A stretch of DNA of 64,000 nt from Microbacterium hydrocarbonoxydans. GTDB lineage: Bacteria > Actinomycetota > Actinomycetes > Actinomycetales > Microbacteriaceae. The stretch spans positions 124,001-188,000 of the forward strand of contig NZ_JAMBOY010000004.1 of assembly GCF_023715885.1 (NCBI RefSeq). Direction: 5' to 3'. The position numbers and the translations under genes were made by a program. This document shows, in pieces, positions 54,909-63,796 of the stretch. The first letter of the stretch is position 1. Each line of letters begins with the position of its first letter. A model generated the notes under the pieces. That model was not told the origin of the DNA. It worked only from the letters and a program-made list of their open reading frames with translations, and did no database searches.

Positions 54909-54914
54909 TAGGAT
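54909..54914 (+). promoter_or_regulatory. -10 hexamer TAGGAT, leaderless start
   Basis: TAGGAT ends 6 nt before the pepA ATG. GGAGG in the gap is only 1 nt from the ATG, too close to act as ribosome site. Confidence 0.5.
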
Positions 54915-54920
54915 GGAGGC

Positions 54921-56393
54921 ATGACGCTTCCCGCGCTCACGCGCACTACAGAACAGTTCCCCGGAAGCGCTGCAGACGCCGCAGTGCTCGTCATCTCCGA
55001 GATCACCGAATCCGGCGAAGAACTCGCCGCGTTCCCGGGTCTCGCCGACGCTCTCCGCGGGGTCGGGTTCAGCGGATCCGCTTCCGCGTTCGCCAGGGTC
55101 CACGTGCCGGAGGTCACCGCGATCCCCTTCGCGGTCGTCGGAGTCGGAGCCGAGCCGGATGCCGCGGCCGTGCGCAACGCGGTCGGCACGGCGCTGCGCA
55201 CCCTCACCGGGTTCGATACCGTCTCGGTCCGACTCGTCCCCGGCATCGAGCAGCACGCGAACGCCGCCGCAGAGGGCGCCGTGCTCGGCGGGTACCGCTT
55301 CGACAGCTACAAGACCGACAAGGGCAAGAGCCGGGCGTCGTCCGTGCTGCTGCACGCGGAGCTCGACGACGACGCCGTCGCGAAGGCCGTCGCTATCGGC
55401 GATGCGGTGGCGCTCGTCAAGGACCTCGTCAACGTCCCCGCGGAATGGCAGAGCCCCGCACAGCTCGCGCAGAGCGCCGCCGACAGCGTCGCCGACCTCG
55501 ACGTGACCGTCGAGATCCTCGACGAGGACGCACTGACCGAACAGGGCTTCGGCGGTATCCTCGGAGTCGCGCAGGGGTCGGACCGCCCACCACGCCTCGT
55601 GCGACTCGACTACGCCCCCGCGGATGCCACGCGTCACATCGCGCTGGTCGGCAAGGGCATCACGTTCGACACCGGCGGTCTCTCGCTCAAGCCGGCCGCG
55701 TCGATGGTCGGCATGAAGTTCGACATGGCCGGCGCGGCCACAAGCCTCGCCGCCCTGCGCGCGATCGCGACGCTGAGCCTGCCCGTGCGCGTCACGGCCT
55801 GGCTGTGCATCACCGACAACATGCCGTCAGGCCGCGCGCTGCGCCCGGGCGACGTTCTCCGCATGCTCGACGGCACGACCGTGGAGGTCCCTAACACCGA
55901 TGCCGAGGGCCGGCTCGTGATGGCCGACGGCCTGGTCGCAGCGAGCCGTGAGAACCCCGACGTGATCATCGACGTCGCTACGCTCACCGGTGCGATCGTC
56001 ATGGCCCTCGGGCACCGTCACACCGGCGTGTTCGGTGACGACGACGCCGTGGCGGACATGCTCGCCGCGGCCGACGCCGTCGGCGAGCTCGCGTGGCACA
56101 TGCCGCTCCCCGACTACATGGAGGACTCGCTCGACTCCCCTATCGCCGACATGCAGAACGCCAACATGGGCGACCGCATGGGCGGCGCGTCCTACGCCGG
56201 ACTCTTCCTGCGCCGCTTCGTCGGCCGTGTGTCCGACGAGGACGGAGCACCGCGCATCCCCTGGGTGCATCTCGACATCGCCGGCTCCGGCGAGCACGGC
56301 GGAGCCCCCTACGGCTTCACCGAGAAGGGCCCAACGGGGGCGATGGTCCGATCGATCGTCGCCTTCGCCGACGCATCCCACACGGAGGCATGA
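54921..56393 (+). CDS. pepA: Leucyl aminopeptidase
   Basis: 490 aa, M17 family. The catalytic C-terminal domain has LVGKGITFDTGGLSLKP, GMKFDMAGA, and the family signature NTDAEGRLVMAD with the zinc ligands. The N-terminal 170 residues are the divergent DNA-binding/oligomer domain. It removes N-terminal residues from peptides as a cytoplasmic hexamer. lpd follows after 4 nt, so pepA, lpd and probably sucB are co-expressed. Confidence 0.93.
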   Translation: MTLPALTRTTEQFPGSAADAAVLVISEITESGEELAAFPGLADALRGVGFSGSASAFARVHVPEVTAIPFAVVGVGAEPDAAAVRNAVGTALRTLTGFDTVSVRLVPGIEQHANAAAEGAVLGGYRFDSYKTDKGKSRASSVLLHAELDDDAVAKAVAIGDAVALVKDLVNVPAEWQSPAQLAQSAADSVADLDVTVEILDEDALTEQGFGGILGVAQGSDRPPRLVRLDYAPADATRHIALVGKGITFDTGGLSLKPAASMVGMKFDMAGAATSLAALRAIATLSLPVRVTAWLCITDNMPSGRALRPGDVLRMLDGTTVEVPNTDAEGRLVMADGLVAASRENPDVIIDVATLTGAIVMALGHRHTGVFGDDDAVADMLAAADAVGELAWHMPLPDYMEDSLDSPIADMQNANMGDRMGGASYAGLFLRRFVGRVSDEDGAPRIPWVHLDIAGSGEHGGAPYGFTEKGPTGAMVRSIVAFADASHTEA

Positions 56394-56397
56394 CCAC

Positions 56398-57771
56398 ATG
56401 ACAACCCACACCTTCGACATCGTCGTCCTGGGCGGAGGCAGCGGCGGCTACGCCGCAGCCCTCCGAGCGAGTGAGCTCGGCAAGACCGTCGCTCTCATCG
56501 AGAAGGACAAGGTCGGCGGCACGTGCCTGCACCGGGGCTGCATCCCCACGAAGGCACTGCTGCACGCGGCCGAGGTCGCCGAGCACGTCCGCGGCGCCGC
56601 GCACGTCGGCATCACCGCGACCCTCGAGAGCATCGACCCGGCCGGTGTGCGCACCTACCGCGAGGGCATCGTCGCCAAGAAGTACAAGGGCCTCGAGGGA
56701 CTCGTCAAGGCTCGGGGCATCATCACGGTCGCGGGTGTCGGTCGGCTCAATGCCGACCGGTCGGTGAGCGTCGGCGACGACGTCTACGTCGGCACCGACG
56801 TCGTCCTGGCCACCGGCTCGTACAGCCGCACGCTCCCGGGCCTCGAGATCGGCGGACGCATCCTCACGAGCGAGCAGGCCCTGTCGCTCGACGTCATCCC
56901 CGACCGCGTGCTGGTGCTCGGCGGCGGCGTCATCGGCGTGGAGTTCGCGAGCGTGTGGCGCTCGTTCGGCGTCGACGTCACGATCATCGAGGCGCTGCCG
57001 CATCTGGTGCCCAATGAGGACATCGCGATGAGCAAGGGGCTCGAGCGCGCCTTCCGCCGCCGCGGGATCACCTCCTCCCTCGGCGTCCGATTCCAGTCAG
57101 CAACCCAGACCGACGAGTCGGTCACCGTGACTCTCGAGAACGGCACCGAGTTCACGGCCGATTACCTTCTCGTCGCGGTCGGACGCGGGCCGGTGACGTC
57201 TGACCTCGGCTTCGAGGAGGCGGGCATCACGCTGGACCGGGGCTTCGTCACGGTCGACGAGGACCTCCGCACCGGCGTGCCGGGGGTGTGGGCCGTCGGC
57301 GACATCGTGCCGGGGCTGCAGCTGGCACACCGCGGGTTCCAGCAGGGCATCGCGGTCGCGGAGCGCATCGCCGGACTCTCGCCCGCGAACATCCCCGACT
57401 CCCAGATCCCCAAGGTCACCTACTCCAGCCCCGAGGTCGCCTCCGTCGGCATCACCGAGGAGGCCGCCGTCGCGGAGCACGGAGCGGATGCCGTCACCGC
57501 CTACGAGTACAACCTCGCGGGCAACGGCAAGAGCGAGATCATCGGGACCGGCGGTCTCGTGAAGGTCGTGCGCCTCAAGGACGGCCCCGTGCTGGGCGTG
57601 CACCTCCTGGGTGACCGCGTGGGCGAGCTCATCACCGAGGGACAGCTGGCGGTCGCGTGGGAGGCGCACCCCGAGGACATCGCACCGCTCATCCACGCCC
57701 ACCCGACCCAGAGCGAAGCCCTCGGCGAGGCGTTCCTGGCACTGGCCGGGAAGCCGCTGCACGCTCTCTGA
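56398..57771 (+). CDS. lpd: Dihydrolipoyl dehydrogenase
   Basis: 457 aa. FAD motif VVLGGGSGGYAAALRA at the N-terminus; the redox disulfide is in GGTCLHRGCIPTKALLH (two Cys five residues apart); the NAD motif is VLGGGVIGVEFASVW near residue 175; the catalytic His-Glu pair is in HAHPTQSEALGEA at the C-terminus. It reoxidises dihydrolipoamide in 2-oxoacid dehydrogenase complexes. The start ATG 56398 has GGAGG 9 nt upstream. The E2 subunit gene follows 87 bp later. Confidence 0.95.
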   Translation: MTTHTFDIVVLGGGSGGYAAALRASELGKTVALIEKDKVGGTCLHRGCIPTKALLHAAEVAEHVRGAAHVGITATLESIDPAGVRTYREGIVAKKYKGLEGLVKARGIITVAGVGRLNADRSVSVGDDVYVGTDVVLATGSYSRTLPGLEIGGRILTSEQALSLDVIPDRVLVLGGGVIGVEFASVWRSFGVDVTIIEALPHLVPNEDIAMSKGLERAFRRRGITSSLGVRFQSATQTDESVTVTLENGTEFTADYLLVAVGRGPVTSDLGFEEAGITLDRGFVTVDEDLRTGVPGVWAVGDIVPGLQLAHRGFQQGIAVAERIAGLSPANIPDSQIPKVTYSSPEVASVGITEEAAVAEHGADAVTAYEYNLAGNGKSEIIGTGGLVKVVRLKDGPVLGVHLLGDRVGELITEGQLAVAWEAHPEDIAPLIHAHPTQSEALGEAFLALAGKPLHAL

Positions 57772-57858
57772 CCCCGACACCGGCCGCGCGGACCACCAAG
57801 GGCCGCGCAGGTCACTAAGCTAGACAAGCGTCATACAACTTCTGAAGGAGACTCCGTC

Positions 57859-59646
57859 ATGAGCACATCCGTGGTCCTCCCCGCTCTCGGTGAGAGCGTC
57901 ACAGAGGGTACGGTCACCCGCTGGCTCAAGCAGGTGGGAGACACCGTGCAGGCGGATGAGGGCCTGCTCGAGATCTCGACCGACAAGGTCGACACCGAGA
58001 TCCCCTCCCCCGTCACCGGCGTGATCGAGGAGATCCTCGTCGCCGAGGACGAGACCGTCGAGGTGGGTGCACTGCTCGCCCGCATCGGCGACGGCAGCAG
58101 CTCCGCACCGGCCGCCGATGCCCCTCAGGCCGCCGCGCCCGAGGCCGAGGCGACGCCCGAACCCGCCGCTGCGCAGGCCGAGGCACCTGCCGCCGAGCCG
58201 GCTCCGGCCGCTGAGGCAGCTCCGGCCGAAGCCGCTCCGGCCGCCGCCCCCGCGGGCGACGCGAAGGACATCGTTCTCCCCGAACTCGGTGAGAGCGTCA
58301 CCGAGGGCACCGTGACGCGCTGGCTCAAGCAGGTCGGCGACAGCGTCGAGGTCGACGAGGCTCTGCTCGAGATCTCGACCGACAAGGTCGACACCGAGAT
58401 CCCGTCCCCGGTGGCCGGCGTGCTGCAGGAGATCGTGGCTGCGGAAGACGAGACGGTCGCCGTCGGCGCCGTCCTCGCCCGCGTCGGATCGGGAGCGGCG
58501 CCTGCTCAGGCGGAGTCCGCTCCGGCCGCACCGCAGGCCGCCCAACCTTCCGAGGCCCCCGCCGCCGCGGCGTCCGTGTCGGAGACTCCCGTCGAGAAGC
58601 CGGCCGAGCGCCCCGCCGCGGAGGCTCCCGTCCAGGCCCCGGCCGAGGCGGCGAAGGAAGAGGCAGCACCCGCCACCTCGTCCACCCAGGCGCCGTCGGC
58701 TGAGCCGTCTGCACCGAAGCTCTCGCTCCCGACCGAGAGCGACAACCTGTACGTCACGCCGCTGGTCCGTCGCCTCGCCTCGCAGCAGGGCGTCGACCTC
58801 GCGAGCGTCAAGGGAACCGGTGTCGGAGGACGCATCCGCAAGGAAGACGTCCTGAAGGCCGCCGAGTCTGCGTCGACGGCTCCTGCCGCGGCCGCCGCCC
58901 CCGCTGCGCCGGCCCCGCTCGAGGTGTCGCCGCTCCGTGGCACCACGCAGCCGATGTCGCGTCTGCGCAAGGTGCTCGCCCAGCGTGCCGTGGAGTCGAT
59001 GCAGTCGACCGCTCAGCTCACGACCGTGGTCGAGGTCGACGTCACCGCTCTCGCGGAGTACCGCGACAGTGTCAAGGCGTCGTTCCTGGAGAAGACGGGC
59101 GACAAGCTGTCGTTCCTGCCCTTCTTCGCTCTCGCAGCCGCCGAGGCCCTGCAGGCCTTCCCGATCGTGAACGCCACGGTCGACGGCGACCAGATCACCT
59201 ACCCGGCGACCGAGAACCTGTCGATCGCGGTCGACACCGAGCGCGGGCTGCTCACGCCCGTCCTGCGTGACGCCGCGTCGAAGGACATCGCCGAGATCGC
59301 CCATGAGATCGCCGACCTCGCCGCGCGGACGCGCGAGAACAAGCTGAAGCCCGACGAGCTCGCGGGCGGCACGTTCACGCTGACCAATACCGGTTCGCGC
59401 GGCGCGCTGTTCGACACTCCGGTCGTGTTCCTGCCGCAGTCGGCGATCCTCGGCACCGGCACGGTCGTCAAGCGCCCCGGCTTGGTCAAGGTCGGCGGCA
59501 GCGACGCGATCGCGATCCGCTCGTACGTGTACCTGGCGCTGTCGTACGACCACCGCATCATCGACGGCGCGGACGCCGCCCGCTTCCTCGGCGCAGTGAA
59601 GGCTCGTCTCGAGTCGGCACAGTTCGCCGCTCAGCTCGGCGCCTGA
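57859..59646 (+). CDS. sucB: Dihydrolipoamide acyltransferase E2, two lipoyl domains
   Basis: 595 aa. Two near-identical lipoyl domains (residues 2-76 and 134-208) carry the lipoylated Lys in EISTDKVDTEI. They are joined by Ala/Pro/Glu-rich swinging linkers. A peripheral subunit-binding domain follows (residues about 296-335, VTPLVRRLASQQGVDL), then the catalytic acyltransferase domain with active His in SYDHRIIDGADAARF. This architecture is the 2-oxoglutarate (or shared 2-oxoacid) dehydrogenase E2 of actinobacteria. The ATG has GAAGGAGA upstream. No lipA or lipB is adjacent. Confidence 0.92.
   Translation: MSTSVVLPALGESVTEGTVTRWLKQVGDTVQADEGLLEISTDKVDTEIPSPVTGVIEEILVAEDETVEVGALLARIGDGSSSAPAADAPQAAAPEAEATPEPAAAQAEAPAAEPAPAAEAAPAEAAPAAAPAGDAKDIVLPELGESVTEGTVTRWLKQVGDSVEVDEALLEISTDKVDTEIPSPVAGVLQEIVAAEDETVAVGAVLARVGSGAAPAQAESAPAAPQAAQPSEAPAAAASVSETPVEKPAERPAAEAPVQAPAEAAKEEAAPATSSTQAPSAEPSAPKLSLPTESDNLYVTPLVRRLASQQGVDLASVKGTGVGGRIRKEDVLKAAESASTAPAAAAAPAAPAPLEVSPLRGTTQPMSRLRKVLAQRAVESMQSTAQLTTVVEVDVTALAEYRDSVKASFLEKTGDKLSFLPFFALAAAEALQAFPIVNATVDGDQITYPATENLSIAVDTERGLLTPVLRDAASKDIAEIAHEIADLAARTRENKLKPDELAGGTFTLTNTGSRGALFDTPVVFLPQSAILGTGTVVKRPGLVKVGGSDAIAIRSYVYLALSYDHRIIDGADAARFLGAVKARLESAQFAAQLGA
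57860..58480 (+). repeat. sucB: Direct repeat encoding the two lipoyl domains
   Basis: The segment 57862-58090 and the segment 58267-58490 encode lipoyl domains that are almost identical in the first 50 residues (GESVTEGTVTRWLKQVGD and EISTDKVDTEIPSP in both). DNA identity is high, so the duplication is recent or gene-converted. Confidence 0.75.
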
Positions 59647-59656
59647 TCCGAACACC

Positions 59657-61165
59657 TCACTCCGGCTGGTCCGCGGCGTCGTAGACGTCGCGGACCAGCC
59701 ATTTCTCGTCGGTCTTCACGAGCACCAGGACGAACGCGCCCGGCCCGTCCGCCTCCTCAGCAAGAGGACTCGACATCCGGATCACCGCGATATCGCCGTA
59801 GACGTCGAGCAGGATGAATTCTGGCTCCGCCCCTGGCCCGCGGTCGGAGCCGAGCACATCGACGACGCCGACCGATCCGGCTGCGACCGCGCCACGACAC
59901 TCGGCATCGCCGGAATCCGCGCACTCTTCGATCGCGCGGAGACGCCGGGGCGCCGCGGCGACGGGATCCTCCTCGCGAGGCTCCGCGGACGGCTCGGCGG
60001 ATCGAGAACTCTCGTCCGTCGGTGGGGACGGGCTTTCTTCCGCCGTCCTCGCTGTCACCACCGCGCCGTCACCCGCCTCGCCTGGAGCGGTCTCGATCGG
60101 ACGCGCCTCCGTCGGCTCACCCGTCGCTCCACCGGGCCACAGTGCTCCTCCGGCGAGAACGAGGGCGGCGGCTCCGAGTCCGACGACGATCTTCGGCACA
60201 CGTCGGCCGCGATCGGCACGTGTGTTCTCGATGCCGGCCGATGCCGGGTTCAACGGCACCCGTGGACCTCGGGTCTTGCGCCGCCCGAGCCGGGCACCCA
60301 TCACAGACATCCATTCGACCGAGCGGCGGAAGAGCGACACGACGAACGAGTCCGGGAAGCCACCTGAATTCGAGTCGCCGCCTCGCGTCCGGGCTGACCG
60401 GCCGGAACGAACTCGTGACCGCATCCGCGCCTTACGCGTCGGCTCCGATACGACAGGGTCACGCACTCCCCTCGCGACGTCGCTCTCCCGCGCCTCCGCA
60501 CGACGCTCGACCCGCAACAAGGGTCGCGGCGCGGCGATCTCCAACAACTCGGCTTCCCAGCCGAGAAGCTGACGCCGCGGCACGTCCGGCCGCTGCAGGG
60601 CGGCGCGCAGACCGTCACAGATCGCGCCGAGCAGCCGCCGCAGGGCGCGGTCCGCGCACCCGTCCTCCAGCGCCGCGACGAGATCCGCTGCCGCGGCACG
60701 GGCATCGGCTCGGCTCCCCGCTCCGATCACGAAGGTCGGGCATCCTTCCTCCGTGAGCCACCATTCCCCGCCGGACCCGAGAGTCCCCGAGCTGGTCGAC
60801 TCGTCGATGCCTCTCAGCAGGCTGACGACGAGAGTTCCGACCTCGCCGGCGGACAGCGCGGGCTCCCCCAGCCCGCGCTGTCCGATGAAGCCGGCGACCC
60901 GCTCCGTGCACCACGGCAGCAGCACATCGTGTCCGTCGACGCGACGCACGAGGTCGAGTGGGCCGACGACATGGCGGCTTCCCGCGTGCCGCCAGCCGTC
61001 CCAGCCGCTGACCTCTTCGACATCCCGCAGCACCGCCACACCGTCCCCACGGGTGACCAGCGTTCCGGGATACGGTCCCTCCTCCGCCGACAACCGCCGC
61101 ACGACCCGGTGCGCACCGGGGACGAGCTGCGGCTCGCGTCGAATGATCTCCTGCTGGGCCTTCAT
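59657..61165 (-). CDS. Conserved hypothetical membrane protein with degenerate regulatory domain
   Basis: 502 aa. The N-terminal about 340 residues are cytoplasmic: VTRGDGVAVLRDVEEVSGWD, GPLDLVRRVDGHDVLLPW, LSAGEVGTLVVSLLRGIDE, and WWLTEEGCPTFVIGAGS look like a much-degraded kinase-like or FHA-like fold. One transmembrane helix (KIVVGLGAAALVLAGGALW, about residue 385) leads to a disordered Pro/Glu-rich linker and a small outer domain ending VLVKTDEKWLVRDVYDAADQ, similar to Mce-associated or NTF2-like sensor modules. A signalling or envelope role is plausible but unproven. The start ATG 61165 has GGGGG upstream. It converges with sucB. Confidence 0.7.
   Translation of the reverse strand: MKAQQEIIRREPQLVPGAHRVVRRLSAEEGPYPGTLVTRGDGVAVLRDVEEVSGWDGWRHAGSRHVVGPLDLVRRVDGHDVLLPWCTERVAGFIGQRGLGEPALSAGEVGTLVVSLLRGIDESTSSGTLGSGGEWWLTEEGCPTFVIGAGSRADARAAAADLVAALEDGCADRALRRLLGAICDGLRAALQRPDVPRRQLLGWEAELLEIAAPRPLLRVERRAEARESDVARGVRDPVVSEPTRKARMRSRVRSGRSARTRGGDSNSGGFPDSFVVSLFRRSVEWMSVMGARLGRRKTRGPRVPLNPASAGIENTRADRGRRVPKIVVGLGAAALVLAGGALWPGGATGEPTEARPIETAPGEAGDGAVVTARTAEESPSPPTDESSRSAEPSAEPREEDPVAAAPRRLRAIEECADSGDAECRGAVAAGSVGVVDVLGSDRGPGAEPEFILLDVYGDIAVIRMSSPLAEEADGPGAFVLVLVKTDEKWLVRDVYDAADQPE
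59664..59700 (+). terminator. sucB terminator-like hairpin inside the end of the convergent gene
   Basis: A perfect 12-bp stem (59664-59675 with 59689-59700) with a 13-nt loop lies 17 nt after the sucB stop, within the last 15 codons of the minus-strand gene. It is followed on plus by ATTTCTC. Confidence 0.6.
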
Positions 61166-61310
61166 GCCCCCATGACAGCGCATTCGCACCTTCAGCGGTC
61201 GCGAAAAAGGCGCCTGTGCAGGAATCGCCCTCGGTTCTCGGGTTGTGCAGAAGCGCTGCGCAGACGGTCCGCCTCCCGCGAACGCCGACATGACGTTCTC
61301 CGGGAATCGG

Positions 61311-61316
61311 TATTCT
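61311..61316 (+). promoter_or_regulatory. -10 hexamer TATTCT, leaderless start
   Basis: TATTCT ends 7 nt before the ATG at 61324. It serves the DUF4191 gene. Confidence 0.5.
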
Positions 61317-61323
61317 TGTACCC

Positions 61324-62034
61324 ATGGCAAACCGATCGTCCGCGCCCGAGAAGCGCCCCGGCTTCTTCTCTCAGATCAAGTCGCTCTTCCGGTTCACCCG
61401 CGAGGTGTACCCCTGGCTTCCCTGGGCGCAGATCGGTGTGCTGATCGCCGGTGTGCTGATCGGCCTCATCGTCGGCTACCTGATCCCGCCGTTCCAGGTG
61501 TGGACCCTCATCCTCTGGGCCATCTCGGGCCTGATGCTCGGAGTTCTGGGCGCGATGTTCCTCATGACGCGGCTGTCGACGTCCGCCATGTATCAGAAGA
61601 TCGACGGCATGCCCGGTGCAACCGGTCACGTGATCAGCACGAGCCTCGGTCGCAGCTGGCAGGGTTCCGACACCCCGGTGGGCATCAACCCCAAGACCCA
61701 GGACGCCGTCTACCGCGCCGTCGGTCGCGGCGGTGTCGTCGTGATCGGCGAGGGCGCCCGCGGCCGCCTCACGCGCCTGGTGAACGACGAACGCAGCAAG
61801 GCCGCCCGCGTCGCCCACGGCGTGCCGGTCACGGTGCTCTACGTCGGACACGGCGACGACGATGTCGCGATCGCCGACCTCGCCAAGACCATCAAGAAGC
61901 TGCCCAAGGCCATCGACAAGGCCACCATGGCTGCCGTCATCAAGCGCATCGACTCGGTGTCGCAGTCGATCTCCTCGCTGCCGATACCGAAGGGCATCGA
62001 CCCGACCAAGGTGCGCGCGCAGCGTCCGCGCTGA
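61324..62034 (+). CDS. DUF4191 membrane protein
   Basis: 236 aa. Two transmembrane helices (about residues 37-60 and 66-82) follow a basic N-terminus with IKSLFRFTREVYPWLPW. The cytoplasmic part has MTRLSTSAMYQKIDGMPGAT, RGGVVVIGEGARGRLTRLV, and VAHGVPVTVLYVGHG, all typical of the actinobacterial DUF4191 family. In many relatives it sits between the lipoate genes and an RDD protein/glnA; here an RDD gene is nearby but a RimK/RimB pair intervenes. Function unknown. A start 7 nt behind TATTCT indicates a leaderless transcript. Confidence 0.87.
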   Translation: MANRSSAPEKRPGFFSQIKSLFRFTREVYPWLPWAQIGVLIAGVLIGLIVGYLIPPFQVWTLILWAISGLMLGVLGAMFLMTRLSTSAMYQKIDGMPGATGHVISTSLGRSWQGSDTPVGINPKTQDAVYRAVGRGGVVVIGEGARGRLTRLVNDERSKAARVAHGVPVTVLYVGHGDDDVAIADLAKTIKKLPKAIDKATMAAVIKRIDSVSQSISSLPIPKGIDPTKVRAQRPR

Positions 62035-62052
62035 TCCGACCCCGCACACGAC

Positions 62053-62091
62053 GAAGCGCGGCTGTTCTCCCGAGGGAGACGGCCGCGCTTC
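62053..62091. terminator. Bidirectional terminator
   Basis: GAAGCGCGGC (62053-62062) pairs with GCCGCGCTTC (62082-62091); an inner hairpin TCTCCC-GA-GGGAGA (62066-62079) stacks inside. It separates convergent DUF4191 and RimK genes. Confidence 0.85.
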
Positions 62092-62097
62092 TGTCTG

Positions 62098-63285
62098 TCA
62101 CTCCGACAGCGGCTGCCGCGGCAGCTTGCGCACCTTGGCTCGGCGCCGACGCCGTTCCGGGATCATCGACCGCATCTCGTCGAGCTTGCCGAAGCAGAAC
62201 AGGCGGTCGTCGGCCTCGAGGACCACGTGCTTGCGCGGGTTCGGGATCACCGAGACACCGCGATGAAGGGTGAGGACCGTGATGTCGCGCTCCCAGAGCC
62301 CGGCCTCGCCGAGCGTCTTGCCGACGAGGCCGGCTGCGTTGTGGACCATCAGCTCGGCGACGCCGTAGCCCGTCGAGACGGTGAGCCGCTGTCGCACGTC
62401 GATCTCGGGGAAGGCGACCTGACCGGCGATGTAGTCGATGATCGCTCCGGCGACGTCGAGCTTGGTCGCGGTCTCGATGCCCTGAAGGCCCGGAGAGGAG
62501 TTGACCTCCATCACGAGCGGTCCCTCGTCTCCCTCCAGCATGTCGACGCCCGCGACGCGCAGGCCCATGATCTGGGCGGAGCGAACCGCGGCGCGCTCGT
62601 ACACCGGGTCGAGCTCGATCGCCTCGACCGAGCCCCCGCGGTGCACGTTCGAGCGGAACTCGTCTCCCGCGGCGGAGCGACGCATCGCGGCGACGACGCG
62701 GTCTCCGACGACGAGGGCCCGGATGTCCCGGCCGCGGCTCTCCGAGATGAACTTCTGGATGAGCACGTTCTGTTTCGTCGAGTGCAGGGTCTCGATGATC
62801 GCCTCGGCCACCTTCACCTGGGGCGCGAGGATCACGCCGATGCCCTGGGTGCCCTCGAGCAGTTTGATGACGACGGGTGCTCCACCGACGCGCTCGATCG
62901 CGGGTCGCACGTCGGCGCGGTTGCGCACGAACGCGGTCGGCGGCATCGCGATGTTGTGACGCGACAGGATCTGATTCGCGCGGAGCTTGTCGCGCGCGCT
63001 CGAGATGCCGTTCGCGGTGTTCGGCGTGTACACGTCCATCTGCTCGAACTGCCGGACCACGGCGGTGCCGAAGTACGTGATCGAGTTGCCGATGCGCGGC
63101 AGGATCGCGTCGTAGTCACTGAGCTGGCGGCCCCGGTAGTGCAGATCCGGCTCTTCCGAGGTGAGGTCGATCGCGAAGCGCAGCGTATTCAGCACTTTGA
63201 CGTTGTGCCCGCGCTGGAGAGCGGCGGCACGCAGTCGTTGCGTGGAGTACGCCTGGGGCGCACGGGAGAGCACTGCGATCTTCAC
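62098..63285 (-). CDS. rimK: RimK family ATP-grasp glutamate ligase fused to an RCK_C domain
   Basis: 395 aa. Residues 1-290 are RimK: KIAVLSRAPQAYSTQRL, DAILPRIGNSITYFGT, ATP-grasp motifs PVVIKLLEGTQGIGVIL, VLIQKFISESRGRDIRALVV, and GVDMLEGDEGPLVMEVNSSPG. Residues about 310-385 form an RCK_C/TrkA-C-type ligand domain: AAGLVGKTLGEAGLWERDI, VSVIPNPR, and LEADDRLFCFGK. RimK adds glutamates to ribosomal protein S6 or a related target. The RCK_C part is uncommon and could make the activity nucleotide- or metabolite-controlled. The start GTG 63285 has AGGA upstream. It is divergent (25-bp gap) from the RimB-type gene. Confidence 0.86.
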   Translation of the reverse strand: MKIAVLSRAPQAYSTQRLRAAALQRGHNVKVLNTLRFAIDLTSEEPDLHYRGRQLSDYDAILPRIGNSITYFGTAVVRQFEQMDVYTPNTANGISSARDKLRANQILSRHNIAMPPTAFVRNRADVRPAIERVGGAPVVIKLLEGTQGIGVILAPQVKVAEAIIETLHSTKQNVLIQKFISESRGRDIRALVVGDRVVAAMRRSAAGDEFRSNVHRGGSVEAIELDPVYERAAVRSAQIMGLRVAGVDMLEGDEGPLVMEVNSSPGLQGIETATKLDVAGAIIDYIAGQVAFPEIDVRQRLTVSTGYGVAELMVHNAAGLVGKTLGEAGLWERDITVLTLHRGVSVIPNPRKHVVLEADDRLFCFGKLDEMRSMIPERRRRRAKVRKLPRQPLSE

Positions 63286-63310
63286 GGGGATTTCCTGCCA
63301 GGATGGTCGG

Positions 63311-63790
63311 GTGAGTAAGTCATCCCATTCAAACACTCTTATCGGGTGGCGAGAATGGGTCAGCCTGCCCGATCTCGGAGTCGATTGGATCAAGGCGAAG
63401 ATTGACACGGGTGCGCGGACCTCGTCGCTGCACGCGTTCGACATCCACGAGTTCGAGCGCGACGGCGCCGCATGGGTGCGCTTCCGCGTGAAGCCCTGGC
63501 AGGACAGCCAAGAGGATGCCGTGGACGTCGAGTCTCCCGTGCACGACCGCCGGGCGGTGCGCAGCTCGTCAGGTCACGCACAGGAGCGCTTCGTCGTCGA
63601 GCTGCTCATCCGCCTCTACGACCGCGAGGTGCTCGCCGAGGTCACCTTGAGCAACCGCGACGAGATGGGCTTTCGGATGCTGATCGGCCGCGAGGCTCTC
63701 AAGCAGGGCTACGTCGTCGATCCGGCACGCTCGTTCGTCGGCGGACGCGCGCCTCGCGAAGCGCGCCGCCGCAACCACGGCAAGGAGTGA
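63311..63790 (+). CDS. RimB/DUF785-type retropepsin-like aspartic protease
   Basis: 159 aa. GWREWVSLPDLGVDWIKAKIDTGARTSSLH holds the single retropepsin Asp in DTGA. The rest (FVVELLIRLYDREVLAEVTL, then EMGFRMLIGREALKQGYVVD) matches the RimB/DUF785 family. RimB removes or processes the glutamate tail added by RimK, so the divergent pair is a complete write-erase module. The GTG 63311 is 6 nt behind CAGGAT, a weak leaderless signal. Confidence 0.85.
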   Translation: MSKSSHSNTLIGWREWVSLPDLGVDWIKAKIDTGARTSSLHAFDIHEFERDGAAWVRFRVKPWQDSQEDAVDVESPVHDRRAVRSSSGHAQERFVVELLIRLYDREVLAEVTLSNRDEMGFRMLIGREALKQGYVVDPARSFVGGRAPREARRRNHGKE

Positions 63791-63796
63791 CGCGGC

